64,000 nucleotides of DNA from Chloroflexota bacterium (GCA_016887485.1 CP069394.1:620001-684000); one strand, 5' to 3'. Positions 16,251-25,510 are shown, counted from the stretch's first letter. The notes: generated by a model not told the origin, from the sequence alone. Translations and numbers: made by a program.

Positions 16251-16985
16251 TTAGCGCCACCTTTTTGATTCGATGGAACGGGTGCCAAGGAATAATCCTA
16301 GAACAGTCAGGCTGACAAAATAGGAGATATCCAGCAGGTCAATCATGCCCGATCTGAAGCTGTTGTAATAATGCTGGGTGATACTGAGATTGGTGAAAAT
16401 TTCAGCAGCTGCTCCGGTCATGAATTGAGAAGGCGCGGCAATCAGCCATAGGAGCAGCAGTGCACCCAGTGAGGCCACCAGGGCTGCGATGGTGTTCTTG
16501 AACAAGGAAGAGATATAGACGCCGATAGCGGTCATCGCAGAAGCCATCAATGTGATGCCGATGTAGTTTGCAAGAATCCGCGATTGGTCAATGCCTGGAT
16601 CTACCATGAAGTTGAGCACCAGAGGGAAGAACCAGGTGAGCAAGATAAGGGACAGGAAGAACAAAAAGGTTCCCAGCCATTTGCCAACCACCAGTTCGTA
16701 GTCCCGGACAGGTGCCGTCAATAGTAATTCAAGGGTGCCGGATTTATTCTCTTCTGAAAGGGTCTTCATGGTCAAAACCGGGATAGCCAGGAAGATAAGG
16801 GGGAAGATCAGGATATCCAGAATATAGGTGTATTCAGGGACATAGTTGTTCGTAATGCCATAGTTAATGCTATAGGTGAAGTAGATGCCCATCACCAGGA
16901 AAACTACAAAGCCAACGACATAGGCGATCGGGCTGTGGAAGAAACTGGCGTATTCTTTTTTAGCAATGGTCCAAATGTTGCGCAT
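16251..16985 (-). CDS. ABC-2 type membrane permease (GldF-like)
   Basis: 244 residues with six hydrophobic segments (about 15-40, 57-77, 99-127, 135-160, 168-190, 215-235). The cytoplasmic loop after helix 2 contains KTLSEENKSGTLELLLTAPV, the highly conserved motif of ABC-2 permeases of the GldF/NosY group. It starts 2 bases after the ATPase stop and abuts the GldG-like gene. With its neighbours it forms one transporter operon. The substrate is unknown. Confidence 0.9.
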   Translation of the reverse strand: MRNIWTIAKKEYASFFHSPIAYVVGFVVFLVMGIYFTYSINYGITNNYVPEYTYILDILIFPLIFLAIPVLTMKTLSEENKSGTLELLLTAPVRDYELVVGKWLGTFLFFLSLILLTWFFPLVLNFMVDPGIDQSRILANYIGITLMASAMTAIGVYISSLFKNTIAALVASLGALLLLWLIAAPSQFMTGAAAEIFTNLSITQHYYNSFRSGMIDLLDISYFVSLTVLGLFLGTRSIESKRWR

Positions 16986-16987
16986 GA

Positions 16988-17959
16988 TTACGCCTCACTT
17001 TCATTTACGGCTGTGTCTTGTGAGACAGGGGATTGCCCTTCGCCGAACCCATCCCGGGTCAATTTCAGGAATATATCTTCAAGATTGACTTTCTCAGGTG
17101 TGAGTTCCAGCAGATCAAAGCCGCCATCAACCAACAATTTGGCAACCTGCGCCCGAGGATCCAGGTCCCTGGCGTTTTCAAATTGAATTCGGCCCTCATC
17201 GGAGACTTTAACACTCAAAATACCGGGGAAGTCACGGATCAGTGAAGCAGCTTTATCTGTATTCTCCTTTACGCGGACATAAACAGAACGCAGGGAGGAT
17301 ATCCGGTCCTGCAGGTTCTCCGGTGCATCTTCAGCTACGATTCGACCTTTGTTGATGATGATGACCCGGTCACAAATCTGCTGCGCTTCAGAAAGGATAT
17401 GGGTAGAAAGCATAACCGTTCGCTCTTTTCCAATATTCTTAATGACCGTCCTCACCTCTTTGATTTGTTTGGGGTCCAGGCCAATGGTTGGCTCATCGAG
17501 GATGAGGACATCGGGGTGGTGGAGGAGCGCCTGGCCTAAACCAATCCGCTGGCGCATCCCTTTGGATAGGTTTTTGATCAGACTGCTAGCCCGTTCTTCC
17601 ATACCCACTTGGATCAGAATCTCATCAACCCGGTCATCTATATCCGGCACCTGGTGCAGTTGCCCCATGAATTTTAGATAGTCCATTACACGCATGTCTT
17701 CATATAATGGGACAGTTTCAGGGAGGTAGCCGACTTTTTGGCGGACTTTGAGGGAATCCTCTATGACGTCCAATCCGTCAATGGTTGCTGTCCCGGAGGT
17801 GGGGGGCATGTAACCCGTCAGGATCCGCATGGTGGTTGTCTTGCCAGCGCCATTTGGCCCAAGAAAGCCTAGAACTTCACCTTTTTCTGCGGTGAAGTTC
17901 AGATGATCTATGGCGCGATGCAACCCATAATCTTTTGTCAAATTTTCAACTGAAATCAT
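16988..17959 (-). CDS. ABC transporter ATP-binding protein (GldA-like)
   Basis: 323 residues. Walker A GPNGAGKTT (about 34-42), Q-loop VGYLPETVPLY, signature LSKGMRQRIGLGQALLHHP, Walker B VLILDEPTIGLDP, and the H-loop LSTHILSEA. The C-terminal extension after about residue 220 is the DUF4162-type domain found in ATPases of ABC-2 exporters. It is the first gene of the operon; a promoter with TTGACA (18038-18043) and TATACA (18014-18019), 18 bases apart on the minus strand, lies upstream. It powers the permease at 16251-16985. Confidence 0.94.
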   Translation of the reverse strand: MISVENLTKDYGLHRAIDHLNFTAEKGEVLGFLGPNGAGKTTTMRILTGYMPPTSGTATIDGLDVIEDSLKVRQKVGYLPETVPLYEDMRVMDYLKFMGQLHQVPDIDDRVDEILIQVGMEERASSLIKNLSKGMRQRIGLGQALLHHPDVLILDEPTIGLDPKQIKEVRTVIKNIGKERTVMLSTHILSEAQQICDRVIIINKGRIVAEDAPENLQDRISSLRSVYVRVKENTDKAASLIRDFPGILSVKVSDEGRIQFENARDLDPRAQVAKLLVDGGFDLLELTPEKVNLEDIFLKLTRDGFGEGQSPVSQDTAVNESEA

Positions 17960-18013
17960 AAATTCTCCCTAATGAATAGAGTTATTAAGGAAATAAAATA
18001 CCCGCATCCATTA

Positions 18014-18043
18014 TGTATACGACAGACTTTCATGCATTGTCAA
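18014..18043 (-). promoter_or_regulatory. Promoter of the Gld-like ABC operon
   Basis: On the minus strand: TTGACA at 18038-18043, 18 bases, TATACA at 18014-18019. It lies 55 bases before the ATPase start codon and faces away from the GT87-like gene. Confidence 0.6.
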
Positions 18044-18151
18044 GCCACAAACGTTGATCCTTGATTGGATGGGGGTCAATGTTGAAATTTTAAGTGAAAC
18101 TTATTTAAAATTGATTAACAAATGAGCTGAAAATGATTGTATTCTAGTAAA

Positions 18152-18180
18152 TTGACCAGTTTCATCCGTACTGGTAGAAT
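18152..18180 (+). promoter_or_regulatory. Promoter of the GT87-like gene
   Basis: TTGACC at 18152-18157, 17 bases, TAGAAT at 18175-18180. Transcription would start about 8-9 bases before the ATG at 18196, so the leader is very short. Confidence 0.6.
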
Positions 18181-18195
18181 CTCCACGGATAGATT

Positions 18196-19449
18196 ATGGA
18201 AAAAACACGTTACCGCAAGATTTATTATTCACAATATCTGGTCATAGTGCTGATCCTGGTGGTTCTGACGGGGCTGGCATTCTTAGGCCTATGGGCGATG
18301 AAACAGTTTGCTTATGAGGATCAATTTGTGATTCCCTGGGCTGCAGGGCGAGCCTGGCTTTTGGAAGGCACCAACCCATATGGCGATCAGGTCATTCAAT
18401 TGGCCAGGTCAACACTCTATAGCTCGGATTTTATGGGGCAACTCCCTGTGTCTGCGGAGCTGACATCACCATTCCTCAACCTCGTTTTCAGTTTGCCGTT
18501 GAGCTTGCTGCCGTATGAAATTGCTCGGACGGTCTGGGTGGTGATATTAGCTGTCAGCCTGGCGGGCAGCGGTTTCCTGATGCTTAAATTGTCACAATGG
18601 AAAACCAATTTGGTTGAAAAGATAGTGGCCATTTTACTGGTTGCGGCCTGGCTGCCCGTTTTAAAGTTGGTTTTGATGGGAAGCCTGACGCCCATAATTG
18701 TTTTGTTGATCCTGGCGGCAGTTTATGCCATTATCAATGAGAAAGACACTTTGGCTGGTTTCCTGCTTGCTCTGGCATTTGGGTCAATCCAAATTTCTTT
18801 TCTTATTTTGCTGATCTTCGTAGTTTGGAGTCTTTTCCACAAACGCTGGTCCGTCCTGATTGCATACTTTTCGGGGTTGGCATTCTTATGGGTTGTCTCG
18901 TTGATCGTGTTGCGCTCCTGGCCCGTCAGTTGGATGGCAGTTATGTTACAGACCTACACGGACTTTAGCTGGATTCGCACCCCGCTGATGGCCCTGTCCA
19001 ATATTTTGCCTGGTATCTCGAAATACTTGTCCATGATTCTGCATGGTGGATTTGTCATTTATCTGCTGACTATATGGTTTTCTACCTTTGGATCAAAAAG
19101 GAAAGATTACACCTGGCATTTTCTGATGCTATTGAACCTGGTATTCTTTTTCCAGATCGAAAATACTTCCGACGTATTAATCTTGGTCTTCCCAGCGCTG
19201 TTCCTCGTTTTCCGCTATTGGTCCGAGCGCTGGCGCTTATTAGGCAGGATTGTTTCCTGGCTGAGTCTGCTTGTGATTTTTGGGCTGCCATGGTTTACAG
19301 TTGAGGTTCCGAGTGTGTTCACCGGTGGAGTGCCTTTTACAGGATTGATTATTGGGCTGCCCCTCTTTGTATTACTTGGCATGTCCTCCGTGCACAGGTG
19401 GGCCGTAAAGACGCCAATTATGCCTTCCAGCAGCTTAAATAGGTATTAA
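18196..19449 (+). CDS. GT87-like polytopic membrane protein
   Basis: 417 residues with about ten hydrophobic helices spread through the length (first at about 14-35, last at about 385-402). After helix 1 the extracytoplasmic segment FVIPWAAGRAWLLEGTNPYG holds the pattern 'A.....G.NPY' that is typical of the GT87/DUF2029 family, polyprenyl-phosphate-mannose-dependent mannosyltransferases of the GT-C fold. The donor and acceptor are unknown. It stands alone, with a promoter and a very short 5' leader. Alternative: another GT-C membrane protein without a named activity. Confidence 0.7.
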   Translation: MEKTRYRKIYYSQYLVIVLILVVLTGLAFLGLWAMKQFAYEDQFVIPWAAGRAWLLEGTNPYGDQVIQLARSTLYSSDFMGQLPVSAELTSPFLNLVFSLPLSLLPYEIARTVWVVILAVSLAGSGFLMLKLSQWKTNLVEKIVAILLVAAWLPVLKLVLMGSLTPIIVLLILAAVYAIINEKDTLAGFLLALAFGSIQISFLILLIFVVWSLFHKRWSVLIAYFSGLAFLWVVSLIVLRSWPVSWMAVMLQTYTDFSWIRTPLMALSNILPGISKYLSMILHGGFVIYLLTIWFSTFGSKRKDYTWHFLMLLNLVFFFQIENTSDVLILVFPALFLVFRYWSERWRLLGRIVSWLSLLVIFGLPWFTVEVPSVFTGGVPFTGLIIGLPLFVLLGMSSVHRWAVKTPIMPSSSLNRY

Positions 19450-19567
19450 TTACAAAGAAACCGTTAAAAAATTATGCTATACTTTGATGGATTTGTGCCC
19501 GGATAATTACACTAATCCATTGTGATAAAGAATCCATTATTTTGATTCATTTGAAGGAGAAGAGTCG

Positions 19568-20737
19568 ATGAAAAAACGAATTGGCGTTTTGACCGGCGGC
19601 GGTGATGTCCCCGGTTTGAACCCGGCAATGAAAGAAGTTGTCCTGAATGCACTCGATGCCGATTACGAAGTTTTCGGGATTCGGCGAGGATGGGGCGGCT
19701 TGTTGAATTATGATCTGGATGAGCCTTCCACCCATGATTATTACATTCGCCATCTGCAGCGGAATGATGTGCGCCGGATTGACCGGTTTGGCGGAACTTT
19801 CCTGCATACTTCCCGGACAAACCCCCAAAAGGTGCGTTCTGATGATATCCCTGGTTTCCTGAAGGAATCCGATCTGGGTAAGCCTGTTGATGAAAACGGT
19901 ACTATGGACTATACCGACCATGTAATGCGGGTTCTGGATCATCTCGGGATTGAAGCTCTCGTCTCAATTGGTGGCGATGACACCCTGAGCTACAGTGTAC
20001 GCTTGAATAAAGAAGGCTTCCCGATCGTTGCTATCCCCAAGACGATGGATAATGACGTGAACGGTACCGACTACTGCATTGGTTTTTCCACTGCTGTGAC
20101 TCGTTCGGTTGAAGGCATCACAAATCTTCGGACTTCGATTGGCTCTCATGAGCGGATCGGCGTTTTTGAGCTTTTCGGCCGCAACTCGGGTGAAACCAGC
20201 TTGATCAGCGCATTCCTGGCCTATGTGGATCGTGCTGTGATCTCTGAAGTGCCCTTCAACATGGAAAAGCTTGCGAACTTCCTGCTTGAGGATAAGCGCA
20301 ACAATCCTTCCAATTACGCCATTTTGACCATTTCCGAAGGCGCAACTATTGAAGGCGGCGAAATTGTTGAAACTGGCCCGATGGATGCCTATGGTCACCG
20401 CAAACTTGGCGGTATCGGTGAAATGGTATCAGAAGAAATTAAACGAATCACCGGCCAGCACATCATGTATCAGAAATTCGGCTATATTATGCGCTCTGGT
20501 GCTCCCGATTCCCTCGACCGCATGGTTGCCATGGCTTATGGTAACCTGGCTATGCAGCTGCTCGAGAAGGGTGAATATGGAAAATTGGTTGCTCTCCAGG
20601 GCGGTAAATACACCTGTGTGCCCGTTGAAACGGTCCTGGCAGGCAAGAAGATCGTTGATGTTGAAGCCTACTACGACAAAGAGAATTACAAACCGAAAGT
20701 CAAGGATTTCCTGGGCGTGCCCATGTTCCTGACCTAA
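19568..20737 (+). CDS. pfp: Phosphofructokinase, pyrophosphate-type residues
   Basis: 389 residues. Phosphorylates fructose 6-phosphate, the committed step of glycolysis. The N-terminus [19 protein letters not shown] is the phosphofructokinase signature; catalytic Asp lies in [21 protein letters not shown] replaces the ATP-type GGDGS. The two diagnostic positions are Asp after GGD (Gly104 in the E. coli ATP enzyme) and Lys before T-M-D-N-D (Gly124 in the E. coli enzyme); both here are those of PPi-dependent enzymes. AAGGAGAAGAG before the ATG is a strong ribosome site. Terminated by a clear hairpin. The symbol is given because of these two residues; an ATP activity would need an enzyme assay to exclude. 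Confidence 0.88.
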   Translation: MKKRIGVLTGGGDVPGLNPAMKEVVLNALDADYEVFGIRRGWGGLLNYDLDEPSTHDYYIRHLQRNDVRRIDRFGGTFLHTSRTNPQKVRSDDIPGFLKESDLGKPVDENGTMDYTDHVMRVLDHLGIEALVSIGGDDTLSYSVRLNKEGFPIVAIPKTMDNDVNGTDYCIGFSTAVTRSVEGITNLRTSIGSHERIGVFELFGRNSGETSLISAFLAYVDRAVISEVPFNMEKLANFLLEDKRNNPSNYAILTISEGATIEGGEIVETGPMDAYGHRKLGGIGEMVSEEIKRITGQHIMYQKFGYIMRSGAPDSLDRMVAMAYGNLAMQLLEKGEYGKLVALQGGKYTCVPVETVLAGKKIVDVEAYYDKENYKPKVKDFLGVPMFLT

Positions 20738-20751
20738 AATGCGATACAATC

Positions 20752-20785
20752 AGCCCGTGGAGTTTTCTCCACGGGCTTTTTCTTT
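20752..20785 (+). terminator. Terminator of the phosphofructokinase gene
   Basis: An 11-bp perfect stem (20752-20762 with 20767-20777), loop of four T, then TTTTCTTT. Confidence 0.95.
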
Positions 20786-20800
20786 CATAAGGAGCTGGAC

Positions 20801-21301
20801 ATGCCTGTGAGTGACCAAGGTTATCGTGAAGATCGATTTCAAGTTATCCCGCGTTCTCTGATCTTTGTGTTTAACAGCGAAAATCAAGTGCTGCTATTAC
20901 AAGGTGCAAAAGACAAGAAGATCTGGGCAGGCAGTTACAATGGCATTGGGGGGCATGTTGAGGTGGGTGAGGATATCCTTTCTTCAGCCAGGCGAGAGTT
21001 GTTTGAAGAAACTGGCCTGGATTCGGTGGATTTGCGGCTCTGCGGCCAGGTGATGGTTGAAGTGGATCAACATCATGGCATAGCGTTGTTTATCTTCAAA
21101 GGACTATTTTTGGGGGGTGAGATAAAGCATTCGGATGAAGGCGAATTGGAATGGGTTGACCTGGCAGATATTGATAAGCTGCCCTTGGTGGAGGATTTAC
21201 CCGTCTTGCTGCCGCGGGTCAGCAGGCATATCAGCGGTGATCCGATGTTTATTGGGCACTATCATTATGATGACGGCAAATTGGTGATGTCATTCCATTG
21301 A
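20801..21301 (+). CDS. Nudix hydrolase
   Basis: 166 residues. A complete Nudix box GHVEVGEDILSSARRELFEE (then TGL), which fits G-x5-E-x7-REU-x-EE-x-G-U and binds the catalytic metal. The N-terminal part is polar without a signal. AAGGAGC lies before the ATG at 20801. The gene converges with the rsmD-like gene and overlaps its 3' end by 12 bases. The substrate of the hydrolase cannot be deduced: dNTP clean-up (MutT-like), ADP-ribose or NDP-sugar are all possible. Confidence 0.9.
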   Translation: MPVSDQGYREDRFQVIPRSLIFVFNSENQVLLLQGAKDKKIWAGSYNGIGGHVEVGEDILSSARRELFEETGLDSVDLRLCGQVMVEVDQHHGIALFIFKGLFLGGEIKHSDEGELEWVDLADIDKLPLVEDLPVLLPRVSRHISGDPMFIGHYHYDDGKLVMSFH

Positions 21302-21850
21302 TCGTCGCCGGTAAAAAACCAGGCGGGTATCCCCGTAATTCCGCTGGTCAAATTCCTCGAAATTCGTATAGTCTAGGTCGTCCTGATATTCTTTGGGATG
21401 AATTTGGGCAATGATGATGCCTGATTGAGCCAACCAGCCCGGGTTTTCATCCAGAGCTTCCATCGTCTTAAGCCAAATTCCCTGATATTGAGGTGGGGCA
21501 TTGTAGATCACGTCAAAAGCCTGATCGGGTGTTCCATTGAGATACGTGAACGCATCCATTTTGCGGACCGTGGCATAATCCGCCATATCTGTCGCTTTTA
21601 GATTTTGCAGGATGGTTTTATAGGCCTGGTAATTGATCTCAATGAACACCACGGATTCAGCATCACGGGATAGCGCTTCAATGCCCACCGCACCGGTACC
21701 GCCAAAGAGATCCAGCCAGGTGGTGTCAAGGACTTTGTCACTCAAGATATTGAACAGGGCTTCCTTCACCCGATCCGTGATAGGCCGGGTGGATTTGCCA
21801 GGAACGCTGGCAAGCGTGATACCTTTGGCATAGCCGGAAATTACACGCAT
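21290..21850 (-). CDS. rsmD: RsmD-family 16S rRNA (guanine-N2) methyltransferase
   Basis: 186 residues. The N-terminal part MRVISGYAKGITLASVPGKSTRPITDRVKEALFNIL is typical of RsmD (shown as fragments: RVISGYAKG and RPITDRVKEALFNIL). The SAM-binding motif is LDLFGGTGAVGIEALSRDA, with VVFIE as the acidic ribose contact. The usual DPPY catalytic motif is altered: the sequence reads YNAPPQY. RsmD makes m2G966 in the 30S subunit. The departure at the catalytic motif may be a clade variant or show a different target; the fold assignment is solid. Its 3' end overlaps the Nudix gene on the other strand; gtrA lies three bases upstream of the start. Confidence 0.82.
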   Translation of the reverse strand: MRVISGYAKGITLASVPGKSTRPITDRVKEALFNILSDKVLDTTWLDLFGGTGAVGIEALSRDAESVVFIEINYQAYKTILQNLKATDMADYATVRKMDAFTYLNGTPDQAFDVIYNAPPQYQGIWLKTMEALDENPGWLAQSGIIIAQIHPKEYQDDLDYTNFEEFDQRNYGDTRLVFYRRRSME

Positions 21851-21853
21851 AGT

Positions 21854-22369
21854 CTACTTCCCTTCGCCTGCGGCTTGGGTGGGGTCTTCAGTTGTCTTCG
21901 TCACCTCTGCTCCGACGGGTACGTCGGAATAGGTCCAGTACCGGTTGGCGAAGAAATTCCAGAGCATAATGACACCCACGGAAAGGGCCAGGGCCAGGTT
22001 TTGGCTGATCACAAAATTCTCAAGGGGCAGAGAGACCGCGCTGCGATCCAGCATGCCCAGAATGACCTTATCCAGCCATGTGATCAATGGTGTGCGGACT
22101 GCAATGCCCACGACGTTGATTAGGAAAAATTGGATCAACTGGCGATGAGCTGCCTTTGAGCGAGAATCTGGATAGGTCCAGAACCTATTCCAGAGAAAGT
22201 TGTTGAATACAGCCACGGTAAAGGAGATCGCCTGGGCCCAGATCAGAGGCATATCAAAAACAAGCCTCAGGAGGTTCATCAGGCCAAAATCAACGACAGT
22301 CCCCGTGACCCCTACAAAAGCGAATTTTAGAAAGCGAATTCGCTCCTGTTTATCGGTGAATAGACTCAT
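21854..22369 (-). CDS. GtrA family membrane protein
   Basis: 171 residues with four hydrophobic segments. The first helix, [20 protein letters not shown], and the motif [12 protein letters not shown] are GtrA-family hallmarks, and the second half holds [15 protein letters not shown], the expected internal repeat. GtrA proteins help move lipid-linked sugars across the inner membrane for polysaccharide or glycolipid modification. It overlaps the start of the sugar-nucleotide decarboxylase gene by four bases, which supports a role in surface glycan synthesis. Confidence 0.9.
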   Translation of the reverse strand: MSLFTDKQERIRFLKFAFVGVTGTVVDFGLMNLLRLVFDMPLIWAQAISFTVAVFNNFLWNRFWTYPDSRSKAAHRQLIQFFLINVVGIAVRTPLITWLDKVILGMLDRSAVSLPLENFVISQNLALALSVGVIMLWNFFANRYWTYSDVPVGAEVTKTTEDPTQAAGEGK

Positions 22370-23322
22370 AGCCCCATTTTTCTCTTGAAATAGGGGATGG
22401 TCTTGTTCAGGCCTTCACGGAAGCTGACCTTTGGTTCCCATCCCAGGATTTCACGAGCCCGTGTGATATCGGGCTGGCGGCGTTGAGGATCATTTCCCAG
22501 CCTTTCGGCCATTTTCACAACGGTACCTGCGGGATTGGCTATGATCTCATTCACCAGTTCAGCGGATTCCTTGATCGAGTTTTCCACTGGATTGCCGATG
22601 TTGACCGGCTCATGGAAGTCGGATTGCATTAGGCGATAAATGCCTTCGATCAGGTCTTCAACAAAACAAAAGCTGCGAGTCTGCAAGCCGTCGCCATAAA
22701 TCGTGAGGGGTTCACTGCGCAGAGCCTGCTGGATGAAATTGGGGATGGCGCGGCCATCATCCAGACGCATCCGAGGACCGTAGGTATTGAAGATGCGGAC
22801 GATGTGGGTGTCAATATTGTGGAAGCGGTGGTAAGCCATTGTCAGGGCTTCAGCGAAGCGTTTGGCTTCGTCATAGACAGAACGGGTGCCGATGGGGTCC
22901 ACATTGCCCCAATAGGTTTCCTTCTGAGGATGCTCAAGGGGGTCACCGTAGATTTCACTGGTGGAAGCCAGCAGGAATTTCGCGCCATGCTTGCGAGCCA
23001 CACCCAGGGAGTTGTGGGTTCCCAATGCGCCAGCCTTCATGGTTTGGATAGGCAGGTTAGGATAGCCCAGGGGTGATGTGGGGTTTGGGCTGGCAGGGGA
23101 GGCGAAGTGCAGCACATAGTCAATCTTGCCTGGGGCGAAGATGAAATTGGAAACATCATGGAGGATGAAGCTGAAGTGGGGGTTTCCCGCGAGGTGGGCC
23201 AGGTTTTCCTCGTTGCCTGTGATGAGGTTATCCATCCCAATGACATCATGACCTTCAGCAATGAGACGGTCTGTCAGATGGGAACCAAGGAACCCAGCTG
23301 CGCCTGTTACCAGAATGCGCAT
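22366..23322 (-). CDS. UDP-glucuronic acid decarboxylase-like NAD-dependent sugar epimerase/dehydratase
   Basis: 318 residues. Short-chain dehydrogenase fold: NAD-binding GAAGFLGSH (about 7-15), catalytic Ser/Thr in [11 protein letters not shown], and the YDEAK catalytic pair. The pattern [40 protein letters not shown] and [16 protein letters not shown] is characteristic of UDP-glucuronate decarboxylases (UDP-xylose synthase); related dTDP-glucose dehydratases differ in these loops. UDP-xylose is a donor for polysaccharides or glycolipids. The 3' end overlaps gtrA by four bases. Closest assignment by motif only. Confidence 0.85.
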   Translation of the reverse strand: MRILVTGAAGFLGSHLTDRLIAEGHDVIGMDNLITGNEENLAHLAGNPHFSFILHDVSNFIFAPGKIDYVLHFASPASPNPTSPLGYPNLPIQTMKAGALGTHNSLGVARKHGAKFLLASTSEIYGDPLEHPQKETYWGNVDPIGTRSVYDEAKRFAEALTMAYHRFHNIDTHIVRIFNTYGPRMRLDDGRAIPNFIQQALRSEPLTIYGDGLQTRSFCFVEDLIEGIYRLMQSDFHEPVNIGNPVENSIKESAELVNEIIANPAGTVVKMAERLGNDPQRRQPDITRAREILGWEPKVSFREGLNKTIPYFKRKMGL

Positions 23323-23454
23323 TTGTTTACTCCTAAATTAAGAAAGAATTGACTAATTTATGTTACCTGCCAATTTTACCAGACAGCCTGACAATATGGT
23401 GCGATTATAATAGTGTATAATCACTTACCTTATCATTTGAAGGATAGAACGGAT

Positions 23455-24033
23455 ATGACGGAACAATTGGAACCAATGAATGCTGCATTCGGAAAAGTTG
23501 AGGCGTTGTTATTTGTCTCATCCGGGTTAATCAGCATTGGTCAAATTGCTAAGGCTCTTGAATTGAGCGACTCTGAGGTTGAGAGAACGCTAAAAGCGCT
23601 TGATGCGCATTATAAAGAGCACGGTCATGGCCTTCGTTTGATGTGGGTGAAGAGCCGTGTGCAGTTGATGACTGCACCGGAGTTGAGCCAGACCATTGAA
23701 GCCTTTCTCGGCCTGGAAGCCACCAGCACCCTTTCACAGGCCGCATTAGAGGCTCTGGCGATCATCGCTTATAAACAGCCGATCACAAGGCCGGAAGTGG
23801 ATGTCATCCGTGGGGTGAACAGTGATGGCGTGATGCGAACTTTACTGGCTAAAGGCCTGATTGAAGAATTGGGCAGGGCTGAAACTCCTGGACGGCCCAT
23901 CTACTATGGCACTTCGGCAGAATTCCTCCAGCATTTTGGCCTGGAAAGTCTGGACACCTTACCGTTCATCGATTTCGAGGCTTTGGAAGAGAACCAGATG
24001 GGAAACGGTCCGCAGGAACTGCTCAAGACATAA
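23455..24033 (+). CDS. scpB: Segregation and condensation protein B
   Basis: 192 residues from the ATG at 23455, preceded by GAAGGATAG; an in-frame GTG at 23413 is less likely. Two winged-helix domains are expected. The signature EALAIIAYKQPITRPEVDVIRGVNSDGV is clear (shown here in pieces: EALAIIAYKQPITRPEVDVI, RGVNSDGV), followed by LIEELGRAETPGRPIYYGT. With Smc and ScpA it forms the bacterial condensin that compacts and segregates the chromosome. scpA, its usual neighbour upstream, is not in the window; scpB here stands alone, in divergent orientation to the sugar-nucleotide decarboxylase. Confidence 0.94.
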   Translation: MTEQLEPMNAAFGKVEALLFVSSGLISIGQIAKALELSDSEVERTLKALDAHYKEHGHGLRLMWVKSRVQLMTAPELSQTIEAFLGLEATSTLSQAALEALAIIAYKQPITRPEVDVIRGVNSDGVMRTLLAKGLIEELGRAETPGRPIYYGTSAEFLQHFGLESLDTLPFIDFEALEENQMGNGPQELLKT

Positions 24034-24073
24034 GACGATCACGAATAAATAGAGGCCCCTTACAACTGAAATT

Positions 24074-24113
24074 AAAAGAAATCTACCAAAATCAGGCGGA
24101 TTTCTTTTTTTAT
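24074..24113 (+). terminator. Terminator of scpB
   Basis: Stem AAAAGAAATC (24074-24083) with GATTTCTTTT (24099-24108), extended partly through a G:T pair and two G:C pairs, followed by T-rich sequence. Moderately strong. Confidence 0.7.
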
Positions 24114-24228
24114 TAAATTTACTATCAGGTTAAAACCAAGATTAACTCCAATTTAACGGCTACCATAATATGCCCTCTATGGGAGGTTTGTCCTATTCGC
24201 GATGTAACAAATCACATCCTAATCGCCC

Positions 24229-24256
24229 TTGAATTTTTGTGGAGATTAAGTAATAT
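24229..24256 (+). promoter_or_regulatory. Promoter of the glycerol dehydrogenase gene
   Basis: TTGAAT at 24229-24234, 16 bases, TAATAT at 24251-24256. The Rex-like palindrome at 24264-24281 lies directly over and just after the expected transcription start. Confidence 0.5.
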
Positions 24257-24263
24257 AGTTAGA

Positions 24264-24281
24264 TAGTGAAATATTTCACAA
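24264..24281. promoter_or_regulatory. Rex-type redox operator
   Basis: The 18-base sequence TAGTGAAATATTTCACAA contains a perfect 14-bp palindrome (24266-24279) and matches the known Rex (redox repressor) consensus TTGTGAA-N4-TTCACAA with one mismatch. It is placed between the -10 box and the ATG of an NADH-linked dehydrogenase, the kind of gene that Rex controls. No rex gene is in the window. Confidence 0.7.
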
Positions 24282-24309
24282 ATAAAGGTTTTAGTGAACG
24301 GAGATAGAT

Positions 24310-25404
24310 ATGATTACCACAACAATTTTCCCGGGCCGTTATGTTCAAGGTTATGATGCCCTACAATTTTTAGGGGATGAGGTGCTGCGATTGGGTCAAC
24401 GTACGATGTTACTAGTAGACCCATATGTGAAGGAGAACCTATTAGGTTCGTTCCTACCTGCCGTTGAGGAAAAGGTAGAAGCACAAGTCGAAACCTTTGG
24501 GGGTGAATGTTCCGATGAAGAAATTGGCCGCCTGGTTGAGCTAGCCAAATCAGCAAACCTTGAAGTGATTGTAGGTGTTGGGGGTGGAAAAACGCTTGAC
24601 ACCGCAAAGGCGACGGCCTATGAGCTGAAAGTGCCTGTTATTGTTGTCCCAACCATTGCCTCTACAGATGCACCCTGCAGCGCTCTGGCTGTGATCTATA
24701 CCCAGGATGGTGAATTCAAACGCTACCTGGTTCTCCCGAGCAATCCGACCGTTGTTTTGGTGGATTCGCATGTTGTTGCACAAGCGCCTGCGCGCTTCCT
24801 GGTCAGCGGGATGGGCGATGCCCTGGCGACTTATTTCGAAGCTCGTTCATGCCAAATCAAGCATGCCGGGAATATGACCGGCAGGATCGGCTCCATGACT
24901 GCTTATGCCCTGGCTGAATTATGCTATGAAGCCCTTAAAACCTATGGCGTTGAAGCCCTGGCAGCTTGTAAGGATCATGTGGTCAATTCAGCCCTTGAGA
25001 AGATCATCGAAGCCAACACCTTACTCAGTGGTCTCGGTTTTGAATCTGGTGGGTTAGCTGCAGCGCACGCCATTCACAACGGGCTGACGGCATTAGCGCC
25101 GACCCATCACTTTTTCCATGGTGAAAAGGTTGCCATTGGTACATTGGCATCCTTATTCCTCACTGAGAAAGAGCCCGCGATCATCGATGAAGTCTATGAC
25201 TTTTGTGAGGCGATTGGTCTGCCGACAACTTTGGCTGATATTGATCTGGGTGATGTGAGTGATGCTGATTTGATGCTGGCGGCTGAAAAAGCTTGTGCAG
25301 AAGGTGAAACGATTTATAACGAACTTGTGCCAGTAACTCCGCAGGCTGTCTTCCTTGCCCTCAAGGCAGCTGATGTTGAGGGGCGCCGTCGTAAACAAGC
25401 CTAA
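24310..25404 (+). CDS. gldA: Glycerol dehydrogenase, NAD- and Zn-dependent
   Basis: 364 residues, group III (iron-type fold) alcohol dehydrogenase. It oxidises glycerol to dihydroxyacetone with NAD+, or runs in reverse. NAD loop GVGGGKTLDTAK (about 91-102), then PTIASTDAPCSALAVIY, typical of glycerol dehydrogenase. Zinc ligands are Asp in GMGDALATYFEA (about 170), His in AAHAIHNG (about 252) and His in HHFFHGEKV (about 270). All the expected residues are present. Controlled by a Rex-like site, suggesting derepression under high NADH. Two hairpins follow at 25418-25438 and 25453-25502. Confidence 0.95.
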   Translation: MITTTIFPGRYVQGYDALQFLGDEVLRLGQRTMLLVDPYVKENLLGSFLPAVEEKVEAQVETFGGECSDEEIGRLVELAKSANLEVIVGVGGGKTLDTAKATAYELKVPVIVVPTIASTDAPCSALAVIYTQDGEFKRYLVLPSNPTVVLVDSHVVAQAPARFLVSGMGDALATYFEARSCQIKHAGNMTGRIGSMTAYALAELCYEALKTYGVEALAACKDHVVNSALEKIIEANTLLSGLGFESGGLAAAHAIHNGLTALAPTHHFFHGEKVAIGTLASLFLTEKEPAIIDEVYDFCEAIGLPTTLADIDLGDVSDADLMLAAEKACAEGETIYNELVPVTPQAVFLALKAADVEGRRRKQA

Positions 25405-25417
25405 GATAATTCCATCT

Positions 25418-25510
25418 CGCTAACCGTTTGGATTAGCGGAAATTAACCAAAGCAGACCTTCTGATCGTTTAGTGGGAAATTTACGAGCTAACAGAAGGTC
25501 TGAATTTCTT
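25418..25510. terminator. Two hairpins downstream of gldA
   Basis: CGCTAA (25418-25423) can pair with TTAGCG (25433-25438), and an exact 11-bp inverted repeat (CAGACCTTCTG at 25453-25463; CAGAAGGTCTG at 25492-25502) encloses 28 bases, followed by AATTTCTTTAC. The second is probably a terminator with a large loop; I see nothing else in the 220-base gap. Confidence 0.5.
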
